From Chelonoidis abingdonii (taxonomy: Eukaryota > Chordata > Testudines > Testudinidae), in contig NC_133770.1 in NCBI RefSeq assembly GCF_003597395.2, forward strand, positions 78,418,414 through 78,482,413: a stretch of 64,000 nucleotides of DNA. The letters are read 5' to 3'. A model generated the notes under the pieces. The model was not told the DNA's origin. It saw nothing but the letters and a program-made list of their open reading frames with translations, and made no database searches. Of this stretch, positions 36,654 to 48,066 are shown piece by piece. Made by a program: the position numbers and the translations under genes. How positions within the stretch are numbered: position 1 is the stretch's first letter; each line of letters starts with the position of its first letter.

Positions 36654-37932
36654 TTTGATTAATGAGTGTAGTAATAAATAATTAATCTTCTTGGGTTCAA
36701 GAATGATATGAATAGTTTTCTAAGTGGAGGAAGTTCTATATATTTTTCTAGTCTGTCTTATAGATACAGTTAAACTTGCATGTTAAATCTGACATCCTAA
36801 ATTGTTGGAAAAATATCCTAACTTCATAAAATAACTAGTTCAGAGGAATCTGAAGACACTTTTAAAGATGAGTAGTTGTTCTGACAATACTAAATGGAAC
36901 TTTGATGTGTGTCTTTCTTCCTGATGGATCCCACAGTGCTTTTACATATTCTCTATCGTAGATATGGACCATTTGCCCATTGCTTAAGTGCAACCGCTCT
37001 TCACTGCCTGCGCTAAACAACAAATGTTATAGGAAGGAAATCAAGAATAACTTCTGCATTTGAAACTCCAAGGAGAATTTCAAGTAGGCAGATTCTAAAT
37101 ATCCAACCTAGAATTTGGCCAAAAAACTGGGATTAACACTTAATACCATGGGACCTTAATTGACCAAACCTGGTCAGGGCCTTTGTTTCATTTGTACTTT
37201 TTCTTTGAATCGTTCTTATTTTAATTTTTGAATAATATTGGTCTTAATTCTAGTGTTTATGGAAGATACCAGGTTAGCAGAATTGGAGACTGATGCTCTC
37301 CATTTATTCACAGTACAGCTTCATCCTAGGCAGTGACAATGCAATAGATTCCTCCTACAGGGGCCCCAACCAGCAGAGGGTGAGAAGATAGTTGATTCTC
37401 TCTTTCCAGTTCATTACCTGATCTTTAGAAGTGCTGGACACTTGCAAGCCCTTCCCCTACTTCATTTTCAAAATCCTTGAAATAAAAACGTAGATGATTC
37501 AGTTAAAGAAAATCCAGCAGTGCAACTTGAGCTGCCCGTAAAAATAGGGTCCTCTAACTTTAAGTCATTTCCCTTGAAAAACAAACAAATTGTACTGATT
37601 GTTGATGGTGCTCTCATGATCCAGCCCCATATTCTCCCTTAGGGGCTATACACAGGGGCAGACAGTTTCATGTTGCAGTATTTCAGTTTCCTCTTTCTGT
37701 GGCTACCTTCACTGTGAAGTCTTTGAATTTAAAATCTGAAATTGCCAAATGTGTGGCTGCCTGACAAGTCACTGATATGTAAGATTAAACATGGGTTGAG
37801 ACATTCTCCCTTAGGGCGACATTCTCCCTTAGGGCTCGATGGATATTTTTCCCCATGGAGATCTTGCAATGTTAGTGAGTTTATCAAATACTGTGTGTGG
37901 GTAGGAACAAATTCCATATGTAGCACATGATT

Positions 37933-38060
37933 CAGGGGCGCTGAAACAGTTTGTACAGTGGAGAGGCTGAGAGCCATTGAACCAAGCTGCAGATCTTGTA
38001 TATGATGGAAACTACTTCAAGCCAGGGGGTGCAGCAGCACCTCTAGTTCCAGCATCTATG
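37933..38060. mobile_element. Short MITE, likely hAT type
   Basis: The 128-bp segment starts CAGGGGCGCTGAAAC and its right end reads, on the minus strand, CATAGATGCTGGAAC. Flanking 8-mers ACATGATT (37925-37932) and ATGTGATT (38061-38068) agree at 6 of 8 positions, as expected for an aged 8-bp duplication. The body (GAGAGCCATTGAACCAAGCT) is a sequence I know as repeated in turtles. Confidence 0.7.
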
Positions 38061-38068
38061 ATGTGATT

Positions 38069-39668
38069 TTTTGTAAAGCGGGCTGCAGATGAAATATAAT
38101 ATTGGTTTGATATATGTAGCAAATCTGAGCTGAGCACAACATTCACAAGGTTGTAAGCTACCAGGTTCAATCTCTCATGTTTCAAAGTTCCCAATATGTT
38201 ATGCAGTATATGTAGAGTGTGTGTGTAGTATTGCTATGAGCATATGACTGGTCCCATGAATTTCACAAGCAATCATTTCAAAAGTTTGTAGTTGATGATA
38301 CCTTTCAGTTTTCCCTCTTAGGTAAGTAAAGTTGCTCTCCAAGGATTGTCTGACTTGCTGCTCATGGCATCTCAGCATGCAGTGAATTGCTGACCTCGGT
38401 ATCACCAGCGATAAGCATTGAAACTGGGAGCCTGCCTGTGATAAAATACTCCCGAGAGTTATACATTAGAGTCTCTCTTTTTCTAGTTCTTTGCCATGCA
38501 GGTACTATGATGCGTAGGTGCCTAAGATATTAAGATAGATATTATAGGCCTACAGCTTCTTCTTTCATTTAAACCAGTTTATAAGTGGGTGGGCAGATAT
38601 ACTATCCAGGAAAGGTAAAATAAAGCCCCAAAGTATGGTTCAATTCAAGCCTGTTCCTCGTAGCTGGCTTCATTAACAATAGAAAAGATTCCAAAACAAG
38701 AGAAAAGAAGCTTAGAGCCCTTTCCAGCATATTGGGAGAGGCAAGAACACATCCTCCCGCTAGATAGCTACAGCAGCTTCCCCTTTGTTTTGATATCCCA
38801 CTGTCAAATCAGCCATGTGAGAGGAAGGGCAATGCCTTTATACCTTGTCAGTCAAATAGTTTTACTGTGGTATAAGTCATTAGAATAACTCCAATGAAGT
38901 TAATTCTGATTTACGCCAGAGTAAGGGGAAAAAATCAACCTTCAAATATATATCCATTCTTCTGTCCGTCCCTTTATTTATATATGCATGCATGCACAAC
39001 ACTGATTAGGCAGATAAGTGTGTGTGTGGATATGTGATTTGCATATGCAGTCAAGCTATGTGTATGTACAATTTCAGCATGCACCCATCTTTAAAATCTG
39101 GACATAGACTTGTATATCTATACAGACACACCTATCTACATACCCAGATTTTCAAAAATGAATCCATGTTTCCATGGTGAATGTATATATATGTGTATAA
39201 TATATTTAGTCTCGATATATAGATAATTATAATAGGGGGAGGTCTCAGAGCAATTCCCCGATGAGGAGTTCAGACCCTTCCTCTCACAGCTTCAGGGAAT
39301 GCTGAGATTCCTGACAGGTTCTGTCCCACACCCTGCTCAGAAGCTCCATCTTTTGTAGGTGTCTGATAAATGTGAACTCTTAGCATTGTCTACTGGAAGA
39401 GAGAAGCAGCAGCTTTCTCTTATCCTCATCTTCACCCAGAATTTGGATATGGTTGGGTTGCTGGGGTGCTCCCAACCTCCCAGCTCCCTTTGCTACTGGT
39501 GTCCTGGCTGTGCAAAGTGTGAAGGAGTTTCAACTACTCTTCTCTTCTTCCAACCTTCTGACTCTTGTGAGGGGGACAGGGGAGAGGGGGGGACACTATT
39601 ACTTTGCTCAGCTCCCAATCTCCTAGCTACTGTTAGGAATGGAAGATACTTGCTACCCAGTCCCTACA
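38069..39668. other. Intronic stretch, old dispersed repeat near 38.9 kb
   Basis: 38880-38945 (CAATGAAGTTAATTCTGATT) is a member of the short amniote repeat type seen elsewhere here. The rest is non-coding with nothing recognised. Confidence 0.5.
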
Positions 39669-40161
39669 TTGTTGTCAGGGCCCAGACCAGCTAGGAACAG
39701 CTGCCTTAGAATTCTGTGGCCACAGCCCCTGCTGGTGTGGCAGTCTTGCCCACAAGCCTGGACTCCACAGTAGTTCAGTGGGTGCTCAACACATATTGTC
39801 CCTGCAGCGGCTCCAGCCCTTGCTGCTGTTCTTGTTTCAGTTCCTGCTCCTCTCCAGCCCCTGGTCCCCTTTAGCTTTAGAGTTCTGTATTTGACCCCCA
39901 ACCCCAGCTCTGCCTCCGGATGAAGACTCTGGTTGACACTCTAGTATTCACCTTCTGTCTCTCCATTACTGATACCTGACACCACCTCTGAATTATGACT
40001 TTGGTCTGCCCCCCTCCAACTCTGGCATTTGGCTTCTGTTCCTCTGGCACTGACCGTCTGATCATTTCCTGGACTCTACCTGTCCCGGACCTAGCTCTAA
40101 CTGGTAGACTGACTTCTCACCTTCACCACTAGGCCTGACTGCCTAAGCCCTGGTTGGCAAC
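39669..40161. mobile_element. Possible LTR or terminal-repeat element
   Basis: Begins TGTTGTCAGGGCCC and ends GGTTGGCAACA, so TG...CA with short inverted ends. The C/T-rich body (CCAGCCCCTGGTCCCC, CTCTGCCTCC) differs from the surrounding intron. No TATA box or target duplication was found, so the call is tentative. Confidence 0.4.
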
Positions 40162-41879
40162 AATTGTGCATCTGTTGACCATGATTTGGTTCCTCCTCTT
40201 TTGCTACTTGTATGGCAGCTTCTCCAGAAAGTAGAAGGGCTATTAATACGTCTTGTTAGTTTCCCAGCTGCCATCTTCCATTTTCTTGTTGTTTTATTCT
40301 TACACCACTGCTTGTGTACGAGCAGCCTGCAGACTCAGGAAGTCAGTACAGCAGTAGTTCATACTTGAAAAAACTATTTTTGGAATCATAAGGAATCAAA
40401 ACTTTTGTAAAATAAATGTTGAATTTCTGCTGAAACTGACGGGCTAGTTCACTCTGCTTACTAGAGAAAGTTTACTATGTGCCACTGGTGAATGGGGAAA
40501 TGGACTTTTCAAACTCTTTGTGTAATGGCTGAATTCTCCTCTGGGATCTATTGATTCATTGCTGAGAATTCCACATCCTGGGAGAATGTAAATTTCATTT
40601 GGCCATTATGCTGCTGAATGACAACCTGCAATTGTCTTGTTTTAAACGTGACTCATTTCACCTTTAATATATATTACATGTATTAAATGTATCGCTATTC
40701 CTCAATGCTTTGTGAATAGTGCATTATTCTAACTATTAATAGTATTCTTCTCTGAGTAAAATTTCTCAAATTAAAACTGTCAAAAGCTCTATTTTTTTTC
40801 GTATAAAGCATCCAGGTACATTTTTTCAAAGTTTCTCAAAACAATCCAGACATCCAGAAAATTGATGTATCCTTAAGGACCAGTTGGTTTCCATTTCTGG
40901 TGTGTGCATCAAGATGAGTAACTGTGTTCACTGGGAATCTATATGGACTCAGACTAAATTGACTTGAACCTGTATCCCAACAGGAATTCTCAGACAAGAA
41001 GATTTTGACTTCATTTATGGTTAATAGGAAGTAAAGTAAAACATGACGAGCTTTCATTTTTCTTCACGAGCAATCACATGGGATCTAAAAGTTGCTTAAA
41101 TTCACCTGCTTGAATGATTCAATAGGTCAGACATTAAAGAGCATTAATACTGGCCCCAAAATCTCCTCAAAACCTCTAATACTTTTCCAGTGCTGATAAG
41201 TTAGTACCCTTGAGAGTAACCACAATGTCTTTCAAATGTGAATGTGGACAGTTAAGTGCTGACCCTTTGGATACTACCTGAATTAGTCTTTTCATTTTAG
41301 AGACCTTTCTGAGAGCACGATCTGACTTTTAATTCCATTGATTTACGTCGGTATTTGCACATTGAGTTTTGGATTTAGCTAGTTCTGTTTCTCAGGTTAA
41401 TGATAATGGAAGGTTTGTTTGCCTATGTAATTTCATGCTATGTACTTGTAATTAGAATAATATATATATACTCTGCGTTGAATGGGCAGCATGCAAAATC
41501 ACCTTGACTTCGGTATGAATGTGCATGGTAAGCATTGCATTGCAATAGTTTCTACTTTGCATGGCAGATAAAGGAGCTGTGTTCTTGTCTGAATACAAAT
41601 AAGACTGGAAAGCATAAGTCAAAGTGCCGCTAAACCAATACAATGTAGGGAAAAATAAACATACATGTACTATTCTATGCAGTAGTATGTGCCTTACAAT
41701 AGAACATGCAACACACAAGTTCAGTAGGACTCGGTGAGAGACAGACTAAAAGAAATAGGAAAAAAATTTAAATTTGGAATTAGTCTGGCTTAGCAATTTG
41801 CACCCAGGTCATAGTGGGCATCAAGAAATTTCTAATTTAGAGTGGGCATGCTAGGAGGCTAGGTAGTATTTGCAGAATA
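40162..41879. other. Intronic stretch, possible conserved segment
   Basis: Non-coding. 41400-41720 is repeat-free with a TAATTA core (CTTGTAATTAGAAT) and might hold a regulatory element; this is a weak impression only. Confidence 0.45.
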
Positions 41880-41881
41880 TT

Positions 41882-42070
41882 TTATAGAGTAACTTCAAGT
41901 GATTTGTGGGAGTGAATTAGCTCTTTCAAGACGAGACACTCGGATAACTTCATGGTTTCCAAATCATATACAGCTTTGTAAAGCATCCAAGTAATCTTTA
42001 AACCAATTTGACATTGAACAGGAAGCCAGCAGATCACCCTCAAAATTGGAGTGATGTGGTAAATTTGCAT
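41882..42070 (-). pseudogene. L2-type LINE ORF2 C-terminal remnant
   Basis: The minus-strand frame contains HITPILRVICWLPVQCQIGL, then KITWMLYKAVYDL. This matches the post-RT block of L2 and Rex-type LINEs (HITP.L..LHWLPV..RI.FKI...YKALH). It is short and isolated, so only a decayed fragment remains. Confidence 0.65.
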
Positions 42071-42829
42071 AGTGTGTGATAATGTTCAGGCTGAGGCATA
42101 TTGTACAAGTTCGAAACCATGCACATTTTTTTCTAGAAATCTGTAAACTCAGAAATTGTAACAGTCTGACCTAGAAGTTACAAAAATATGAATAATTGTC
42201 TCTGCATCAGGCTGTGATAGTTTTGGTTGAGTTATGACAATATTCTGTGCACAATAAAAGAAAATAGCAACCCACAGATTTGATATAATGCTCAAAAGGC
42301 ACAGTCTATAGTAACTCCCATATTTGCAGCGTAAGATGAGGGGAAAAATCAAATCAGCATTGGCAAATAATATATATGATGGAAGATTCTGCACCAGACA
42401 TGGCAGAAGTATAATAATTCAGTTCTAGCACTATTTAGGTTTAGAAGATGCTATGCTTTCCGTGGGCAAACTTAATTAAAAGAAAGTTGAGTCCATCTTA
42501 CAACACAGCAGTTAGAAAGCTGGCAAAGTGAAAAGAATTCCTTAACATATAGACACTATGAACTCAATTTAAAAGTCAAGTTTTTAATTAAAACAGTATT
42601 TATAAATATTACCCTATAGAACTAAACAAACTATTTGTTGCAATTAACATACCTAAATAATTTCCCCCTTTTTCTATTTACAGATCATGATTTTTATGAA
42701 TTTGCTTTTTTGCAATTATTTAACAAAGTCTATTAGAAAAAAATGTAACCTATGACTTGTTTGTGAACTAATTGCTATGAGTATTCATTGTTGATTGTGC
42801 ATGCAATATGATTGGTCATATTGTATTTT
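42071..42829. other. Intronic stretch, nothing recognised
   Basis: AT-rich, non-coding; part may continue the L2 remnant on the minus strand but no block was recognised. Confidence 0.5.
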
Positions 42830-42839
42830 TTCTTTTATT

Positions 42840-43012
42840 CTTCAAGTAGTGTCCCTATGGGTGCTCTGCTATAGGATTATCTGCGTCCCTGCACTGCTGA
42901 TTGGAGAACTTTGGTAGCAGTGTCGGTTCCGCCTGCATATGTGCTGCTCCTCACCTGCCATGAGGTCTAGCCAGCTTGCGCAGGTGAAACTTCCTCAGTT
43001 CCTTCTCAGCCG
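42840..43012 (+). repeat. DIRS left inverted terminal repeat
   Basis: Runs from CTTCAAGTAGTGTCCCTATG to CCTTCTCAGCCG. From 42861 it matches the reverse complement of 47871-48020, sharing ATGTGCTGCTCC, CTGCCATGAGG and CTCAGTTCCTTCTC. Its first 21 bases are exactly complementary to 47736-47756. Confidence 0.9.
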
Positions 43013-43133
43013 CCCCTGGCTAGAGACAGAGGTATAGTTGTCCAGTTGCAGATCGTTAATTTAGAATTGCTAATTTTTAGCTTCCCTTAAAGCCTTTTTT
43101 CTTTATTTATTTTGTTTGCATTTTATTTTGACC

Positions 43134-43455
43134 ATGCCTAAAAAAAAGGACTTTGTCTTTCGCCAATCTCTGTGGGGGATAAGATTCCCTGGACAAGGGT
43201 ATGCCTGGCTCCTCAGGCTTCAGAAAGTGCCTACACTGCAAGAAATCTATCCCAGTGACTGACGGACACTCGCAGTGTGTTTGCTGTCTGGGAGAAAAAC
43301 ACATTCCACAGATGTGTGGCTTGTGTCAGCAACTGAAGCCCAGATCTAGGAAAGAGAGAGAACTGAGGCTCAAACTCCTACTCATGGAGTCAGCCCTTCA
43401 AACTCGAGTCCCAGTGGGAGCCCTCATTGCAAGCCTCTACTTCGAAGGGAGGTGA
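43134..43455 (+). pseudogene. DIRS gag N-terminal remnant with zinc-binding motif
   Basis: A likely start ATG (MPKKKDFVF) lies at 43134. After a frameshift the frame at 43201 contains C10-x2-C13-x9-H23-x2-C26-x2-C29-x4-H34 (CLHCKKSIPV ... CVCCLGEKH), the Cys/His cluster usual near the start of DIRS gag. The frame stops at 43455 and further stops separate it from the gag core. Confidence 0.75.
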
Positions 43456-44073
43456 GCCCAGAGAGATACCCACAAGCCATTCACGTAAGGCCTCTAAGAA
43501 AAGGTTTGTGAGTCTCCGTAGTGAGCCCCGATGGAGTCAAAACCAATCACTAGCCAGCTTGATCAGTTTCACTGGTTCTGATGGCACCAAAACCATCTAA
43601 ATCTGGTACTCAGGGCATGCACGGTACTGAGCTAACAGAGCAAACCAGGCTGCCTAAAGACCCAATGGGCACAGGCAAAGAAGCACCGATACTGCTTCAT
43701 TGGTATGGATGTCAACATCAGTACTGCCTGTGGTATGCCAGGAATTGTCGGACCTTACTATCAAGTTCACACCTCTGACCCGGTCGGTACAAGCCTCTCA
43801 GCACTGTTGCTGTCTGCCCTACCTGATTTCTGGTGCACAATGGATCTTTCAGTGTGTGACGCACCAGATTCGTCTCTGCTCAGTACTGGGGCCCTAGTAC
43901 TAAGTTCACCCAGAGCCCTTGACGTACCGACAGGCCTCCCTTACCTCTAATAAAACCTGTCAAGGAAACACCCTCCTTCAGCTGCTGCCTCGAGGACTTC
44001 TGAACCCCCTGAGCAGGCAAGGGAGTAACCAGAGGCCAAATTTGAGGAGGAAGTCATTCCTCAAGCCCACTTC

Positions 44074-44970
44074 TTGTCATCATCACCAGACGAGATGGTG
44101 ATGCCCCCTCTGCCATCTATGGCTGATCATTTTAAACTGTTCCGGGACCTGGCACAGAGGGTGCCAGAAGCATTAGAGATACCATTGCAGGAGGTGACTG
44201 AGTCTTCCAGCAAGCTGGTGGATATTTTACATTCCTCTACCTCCTCCAGAGTGGCCTTCCCTATTAATGAGGCACTCTTGGACTTCGCCAAGGTCATATG
44301 GCAGGCCCTCACGTCGGTTCCACCAACATGCAGGCAGGCTGACAGGAAATACTATGTGCTGGCAAAAGACATGGAGTTTCTCTTCTACCACCTGCCTCCC
44401 AATTCGATCATTGTGGATGCAGTCAGTTCTAAGGGCCGCCAATACCAGTTTAAATCCACCCCTTATGACCAGGACTGGAACAACCTGAATCTTTTTGGCA
44501 GGAAAGCATATTCCTCAGCCACCCTCCAGTTCTGCATTGCAAATTACCAAGCCTTATTGGCAAAATACAACTATCAAAACTACGCAAAACTCAGTTCTTT
44601 TATTGAGTAGCTCTCCGATTCTCATAAGTAGCAATTTAAGTCCATAGTCAACAAAGGCCAACAGGTGGCTAAGACATCTTTCCAGTTTGCACTTGATGCA
44701 GCTGACATGGCGGCACATTCAATTTCCACTGCCATTGTGATGAGACAGGCCTCATGGCTTCATCTATCCAGTTTCCCAAAAGAGGTCCAAACTACTGTGG
44801 AGGACCTCCTTTTTGAAGGGATAAAATTATTTGCCTAGAATTCCATCACCTCTCTTCACACATTAAAAGATTCCAGGGCCACTCTTCAATCCCTTGGGAT
44901 CTATACACCTTGGTACAAAAGAAAGTATAGCTCTCAGCCGTCATTCAAACCCTGCTCATCTTCTCAATAT
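44074..44970 (+). pseudogene. DIRS gag core, LAP2-alpha-like domain
   Basis: The 178-codon frame contains HFKLFRDLAQRVPEAL, SRVAFPINEALLDFAK, DRKYYVLAKDMEFLF and an SSATLQFCIANYQALLAKYN block. After a stop at about 44608 the same product continues as ALDAADMAAHS, VMRQASWL and TLKDSRATLQSLGIYTP to about 44970. This is the gag type from which the alpha-specific C-terminal domain of LAP2-alpha (TMPO) is thought to derive, so automated annotation may mislabel it as a lamina-associated polypeptide gene. It is not a host gene here: no introns, in-frame stops, and transposon context. Confidence 0.85.
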
Positions 44971-45359
44971 TCATCGCATACAAACCTCAGAGGAAGAAGA
45001 GAGGTTCCCCAGATGAAAGATGTCGGGATCTCAGCCCACTTCCTCTCAACCTTCCATCTCAAAGCGGCAGTTTTGACGGGTTGGTTGAGGTGCCCAGAGA
45101 ACATTTTCCTCATTCTCCTTCAGAGACATTCTCACACTGTTCCACAGCATCTGGGAATGGATAACCGACAAATGGGTGCTGGAGATCATCCAGGATGGAC
45201 ACTCTTCCATTTCTCCTTCTTCCCCGCTCCCAAACACTCTTCTCTGTCCTTCTTCTGGGACCCTTCTCATGAGAGCCTGCTATGTCGGGAGAGAAATCAC
45301 TTCTCAGCATAGGAGCCATAGAGCCATTGCCCACACATGTAAGAGAAAAAAGCTTCTAC

Positions 45360-45800
45360 TCTCACTACTTCCTGATACCGAAGAAAAAGGGAGGTTGGAG
45401 ACCCATACTGGACCTCACAGCATTCAACAAATTTGTCAAGGTGCAGAAAAAGTTCTAGATGGTCACTTTATCAATGATTATTCCAGGATTAGATAAGAGA
45501 TTTGGTTCTCAGCCCTCAACCTCCAAGCTACGTACTTCCACATTTCGATTATACCAGGTCAGAGGCTAAGACCACTACCAGTACAGACTACTGCTTTTCA
45601 GCCTCTCATTGGCCTCCAGAGTAGTTCTCTTAGTAGTGACAGCCTACTTACACTCTCAGGGCATCATGATATATCCTTACCTGGTTGACTGCCTTCTCAG
45701 GGCACATTCCTTTGCCATAGCCCAGTGCATCACCCAGACCACACTGGACCTGTTCCAGAATCTGGGCCTACAAATCAACGCACAAAAATCAATATGAATA
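45360..45800 (+). pseudogene. DIRS reverse transcriptase remnant
   Basis: GGWRPILDLTAFNKFVK at about 45390-45440, then, in other frames, YQYRLLLFSL, and IMIYPYLVDC within the frame at 45609. The catalytic box, usually YLDDC in this group, reads YLVDC at 45678-45692, so one metal-binding Asp is Val. NLGLQINAQKSI follows as expected. Stops and shifts break the frame several times. Confidence 0.85.
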
Positions 45801-46159
45801 ATGGTACAGAGTCTAGAATTCACAAGAGCTGACCTCAGTACCATCCAGATGAGGGTACTTCTCCCACATCAGATTTCTCAGTGTCCCCATGCTGTTAAAA
45901 ACTCAATCCAGCCCCCAAATTTCAGCCAGGCACTACCTCCATATTCTGGGGCATATGGCTGCAGGCACACTGATTACAGCTCATGCCAGACTTCACATGA
46001 GATGCCTACAAGTGTAGTTCAGTTTGGTTTACAGGTTGAATAGAAACAAAATAAGCAAACTACTATCAATGCCCACTATGGTCAAACAATTCTTGGACTG
46101 GTGGAAGGGACCCAGTGAACATCTGTACAGGAATCCCATTTATTCAGCCTTTCCCATCA

Positions 46160-46420
46160 TCACTCCTGACTACTGATGCATCCTTAATAGGGTGAGGCTC
46201 AATGATCTCACAATTCAGGGCAAATGGTCTCTATCTGAGACATGCCTTCATATCAACCTGCTTGAATTCAGACTGGTCAGAAATGCATGTGCCCTCTTCC
46301 TCCCTCTGATCAAAGACATGCACACAAAAGTCATGATGGACAATGTGGCCTGCATGTATTACATAAACCGACAAGTAGGCACCAGATTACACTCCCTGTA
46401 CTTGGAAGCACTATAGCTAT
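46160..46420 (+). pseudogene. DIRS RNase H remnant
   Basis: TTDASLIG in one frame (about 46170) and, in the next, HINLLEFRLVRNA and MMDNVACMYYINRQVGTR supply the expected Asp, Glu and Asp positions of RNase H. A frameshift separates the first from the others. Confidence 0.75.
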
Positions 46421-47735
46421 GGAACTGGTACATTTCCCACGATGTCATAATATCAGCAGCCTACCTACTGGGAATACACAACGTGACAGCGGAGAGTCTC
46501 AACCACAAATTTTCACCCGAGCATGAATGGGAAATAGATTTGGTGGTCCTCCATGACGTATTCAAAAAATAGGGGACACTGACAATAGACCTGGTCGCTA
46601 CTTACCAGGACAAGTAATGTCCGCAATATGGCTCCAGAGGTGGGGATCAGATGACACTCCATGGGAGACGTTCTCCTCCTCCTGCAACCAGGGTCGTCTT
46701 TACACCTTTTCCCCATTCCCTCTAATACTGAAAATCCTGTTGAAAGTGAAAAAGCTAACATCATACTGATTGCTCTCCACCTGGTCCTGACAGACGTGGT
46801 ACCCTTACCTGTCACAGCTGGCACTATGTCCACCGATGACTCTTCTAATCACTCTTTACCTGCTGTCACGGAACAAAAGACTCTCTCTCTATCTCAACCT
46901 GTGGATTCTGTGGTCTTAGCCTCTGACCTGGTATAATCGAAAGGGTAGGGCAGAGGCAGGCCCAGGGGTCAGGGGGGTTGAGCACCCACAGGCCAAAGAG
47001 GAAATTGTCACCTATGCTACTCATTGTACCTACCTACAAAAGTAGAAGAGATTTCAAATCTGGTGTCAACCCAAAGGCATCATCCTGAATGCAGCCATTC
47101 TACCAGTAGTCTTGGGCTACATGTTGTTTCTTAAGAAATTGCATCCTCACTTCATGATGTTCTTCCCTGACAATGTCAGTCTTAGACCATATCCGAAATT
47201 CACTCCAGAGGTGACTGCCACATTTAATATAAATCAGCTTATTCAGTTCCAACATTTTATCCCAAACCTCATCAGGATAATAAGGAAGCCATCCTCCATA
47301 CTCTCAACATGAGGCCTTGGCCTTCTATTTGAACAGAACAAGAGGTTTTAGAAAATCTCGGAGACTCTTCCCCTCCATTTCAGATAGATCAAAAGGTACA
47401 GCAATTTCAGCTCAAAGACTCTCCAAATGGGTCTTGAACTGTATCAAGCTCTGTTACCAGATGTGTAATGTAGCATCCCATCTTAAATATGCATGAACTC
47501 TGAGACTGGTCTCGTCTTCTGTCACCTTCTCCAAGGGTACCCCTGTATCAGAAATCTGCAGAACAGTTACCCGGGCATCTACACATACCTTTACAGAACA
47601 TTATGTTATCCTGGGTGACTTGGCTGCAGATGCCCAATTCGATGCCACGGTGCTGTCATCTATGACAGACTTGACTCTAAAGCCTGCCTGCCTCCAGTGG
47701 TGGGCACTGCTCAGGAGTCACCTAGAGTGGAGTAT
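46421..47735 (+). pseudogene. DIRS 3' coding remnant, probable recombinase segment
   Basis: DLVATYQDK near 46590 marks the end of the RNase H region. Thereafter stops occur in all frames. ISEICRTVTRASTHTFTEHY at about 47550-47610 resembles the C-terminal end of DIRS tyrosine recombinases (an HTF-containing block). The catalytic Arg-His-Arg-Tyr set could not be assigned. Confidence 0.5.
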
Positions 47736-47803
47736 CCATAGGGACACTACTTGAAGAAGAAATTACCCATCTTGTGCAGTAATGATGGTTCTCTGAGATG
47801 TGT
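47736..47803 (+). repeat. DIRS internal complementary region
   Basis: Two adjoining parts: 47736-47756 is the exact reverse complement of the left outer end (42840-42860); 47757-47803 is an imperfect reverse complement of the right outer end (about 48022-48062), sharing CTTGTGCA..AATGATGGTTC. Joining of the two element ends is thus mirrored inside, as the DIRS-1 circular-intermediate model requires. Confidence 0.85.
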
Positions 47804-47868
47804 GTCCCTAGGATGCTCCATGACCCACCCTTCTCCCCTCCACTTTGGTGTTCTTCTCATTGACTCTG

Positions 47869-48066
47869 CAGCAGAGAAGGAACTGAGGAGGGTTTGCCTG
47901 CATACACTGGCTCTGGCCTCATGGCAGGCAAGGAGCAGCACATGCGTGGCCTGAACGGATATTGCTACCACAGTTCTCCGATCAACAGCACAGGGATTCA
48001 GACACGCATACAGTAGAGCACACTTCTTGAGGAACCATCATTCTTGCACAAGGTGAGTAGCTTCTT
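47869..48066 (-). repeat. DIRS right inverted terminal repeat
   Basis: 47871-48020 is the inverted counterpart of 42861-43010 at clearly visible but imperfect identity. It extends outward to about 48066 beyond what remains of the left repeat. Confidence 0.85.

Larger units (their letters stand above)
33121..37932. other. Intronic stretch with microsatellites
   Basis: Non-coding; no repeat with defined ends apart from the microsatellites at 35382 and 36594. Nothing else recognised. Confidence 0.55.
42830..48066 (+). mobile_element. DIRS-type tyrosine-recombinase retrotransposon, nearly full length
   Basis: About 5.2 kb. Order: left inverted terminal repeat (42840-43012), gag remnant (43134-44970), RT remnant (about 45360-45800), RNase H remnant (about 46160-46420), a decayed segment up to 47730 where the recombinase should lie, internal complementary region (47736-47803), and right inverted terminal repeat (47869-48066). 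DIRS elements integrate as circles through a tyrosine recombinase rather than an integrase and so lack ordinary target duplications; none was seen. Many stops and shifts show it is inactive. Confidence 0.9.

Noticed and set aside
43201..44610. Host LAP2/TMPO-like gene
   Set aside because: Stops and frameshifts, absence of introns, and DIRS terminal repeats around it show a retrotransposon gag.
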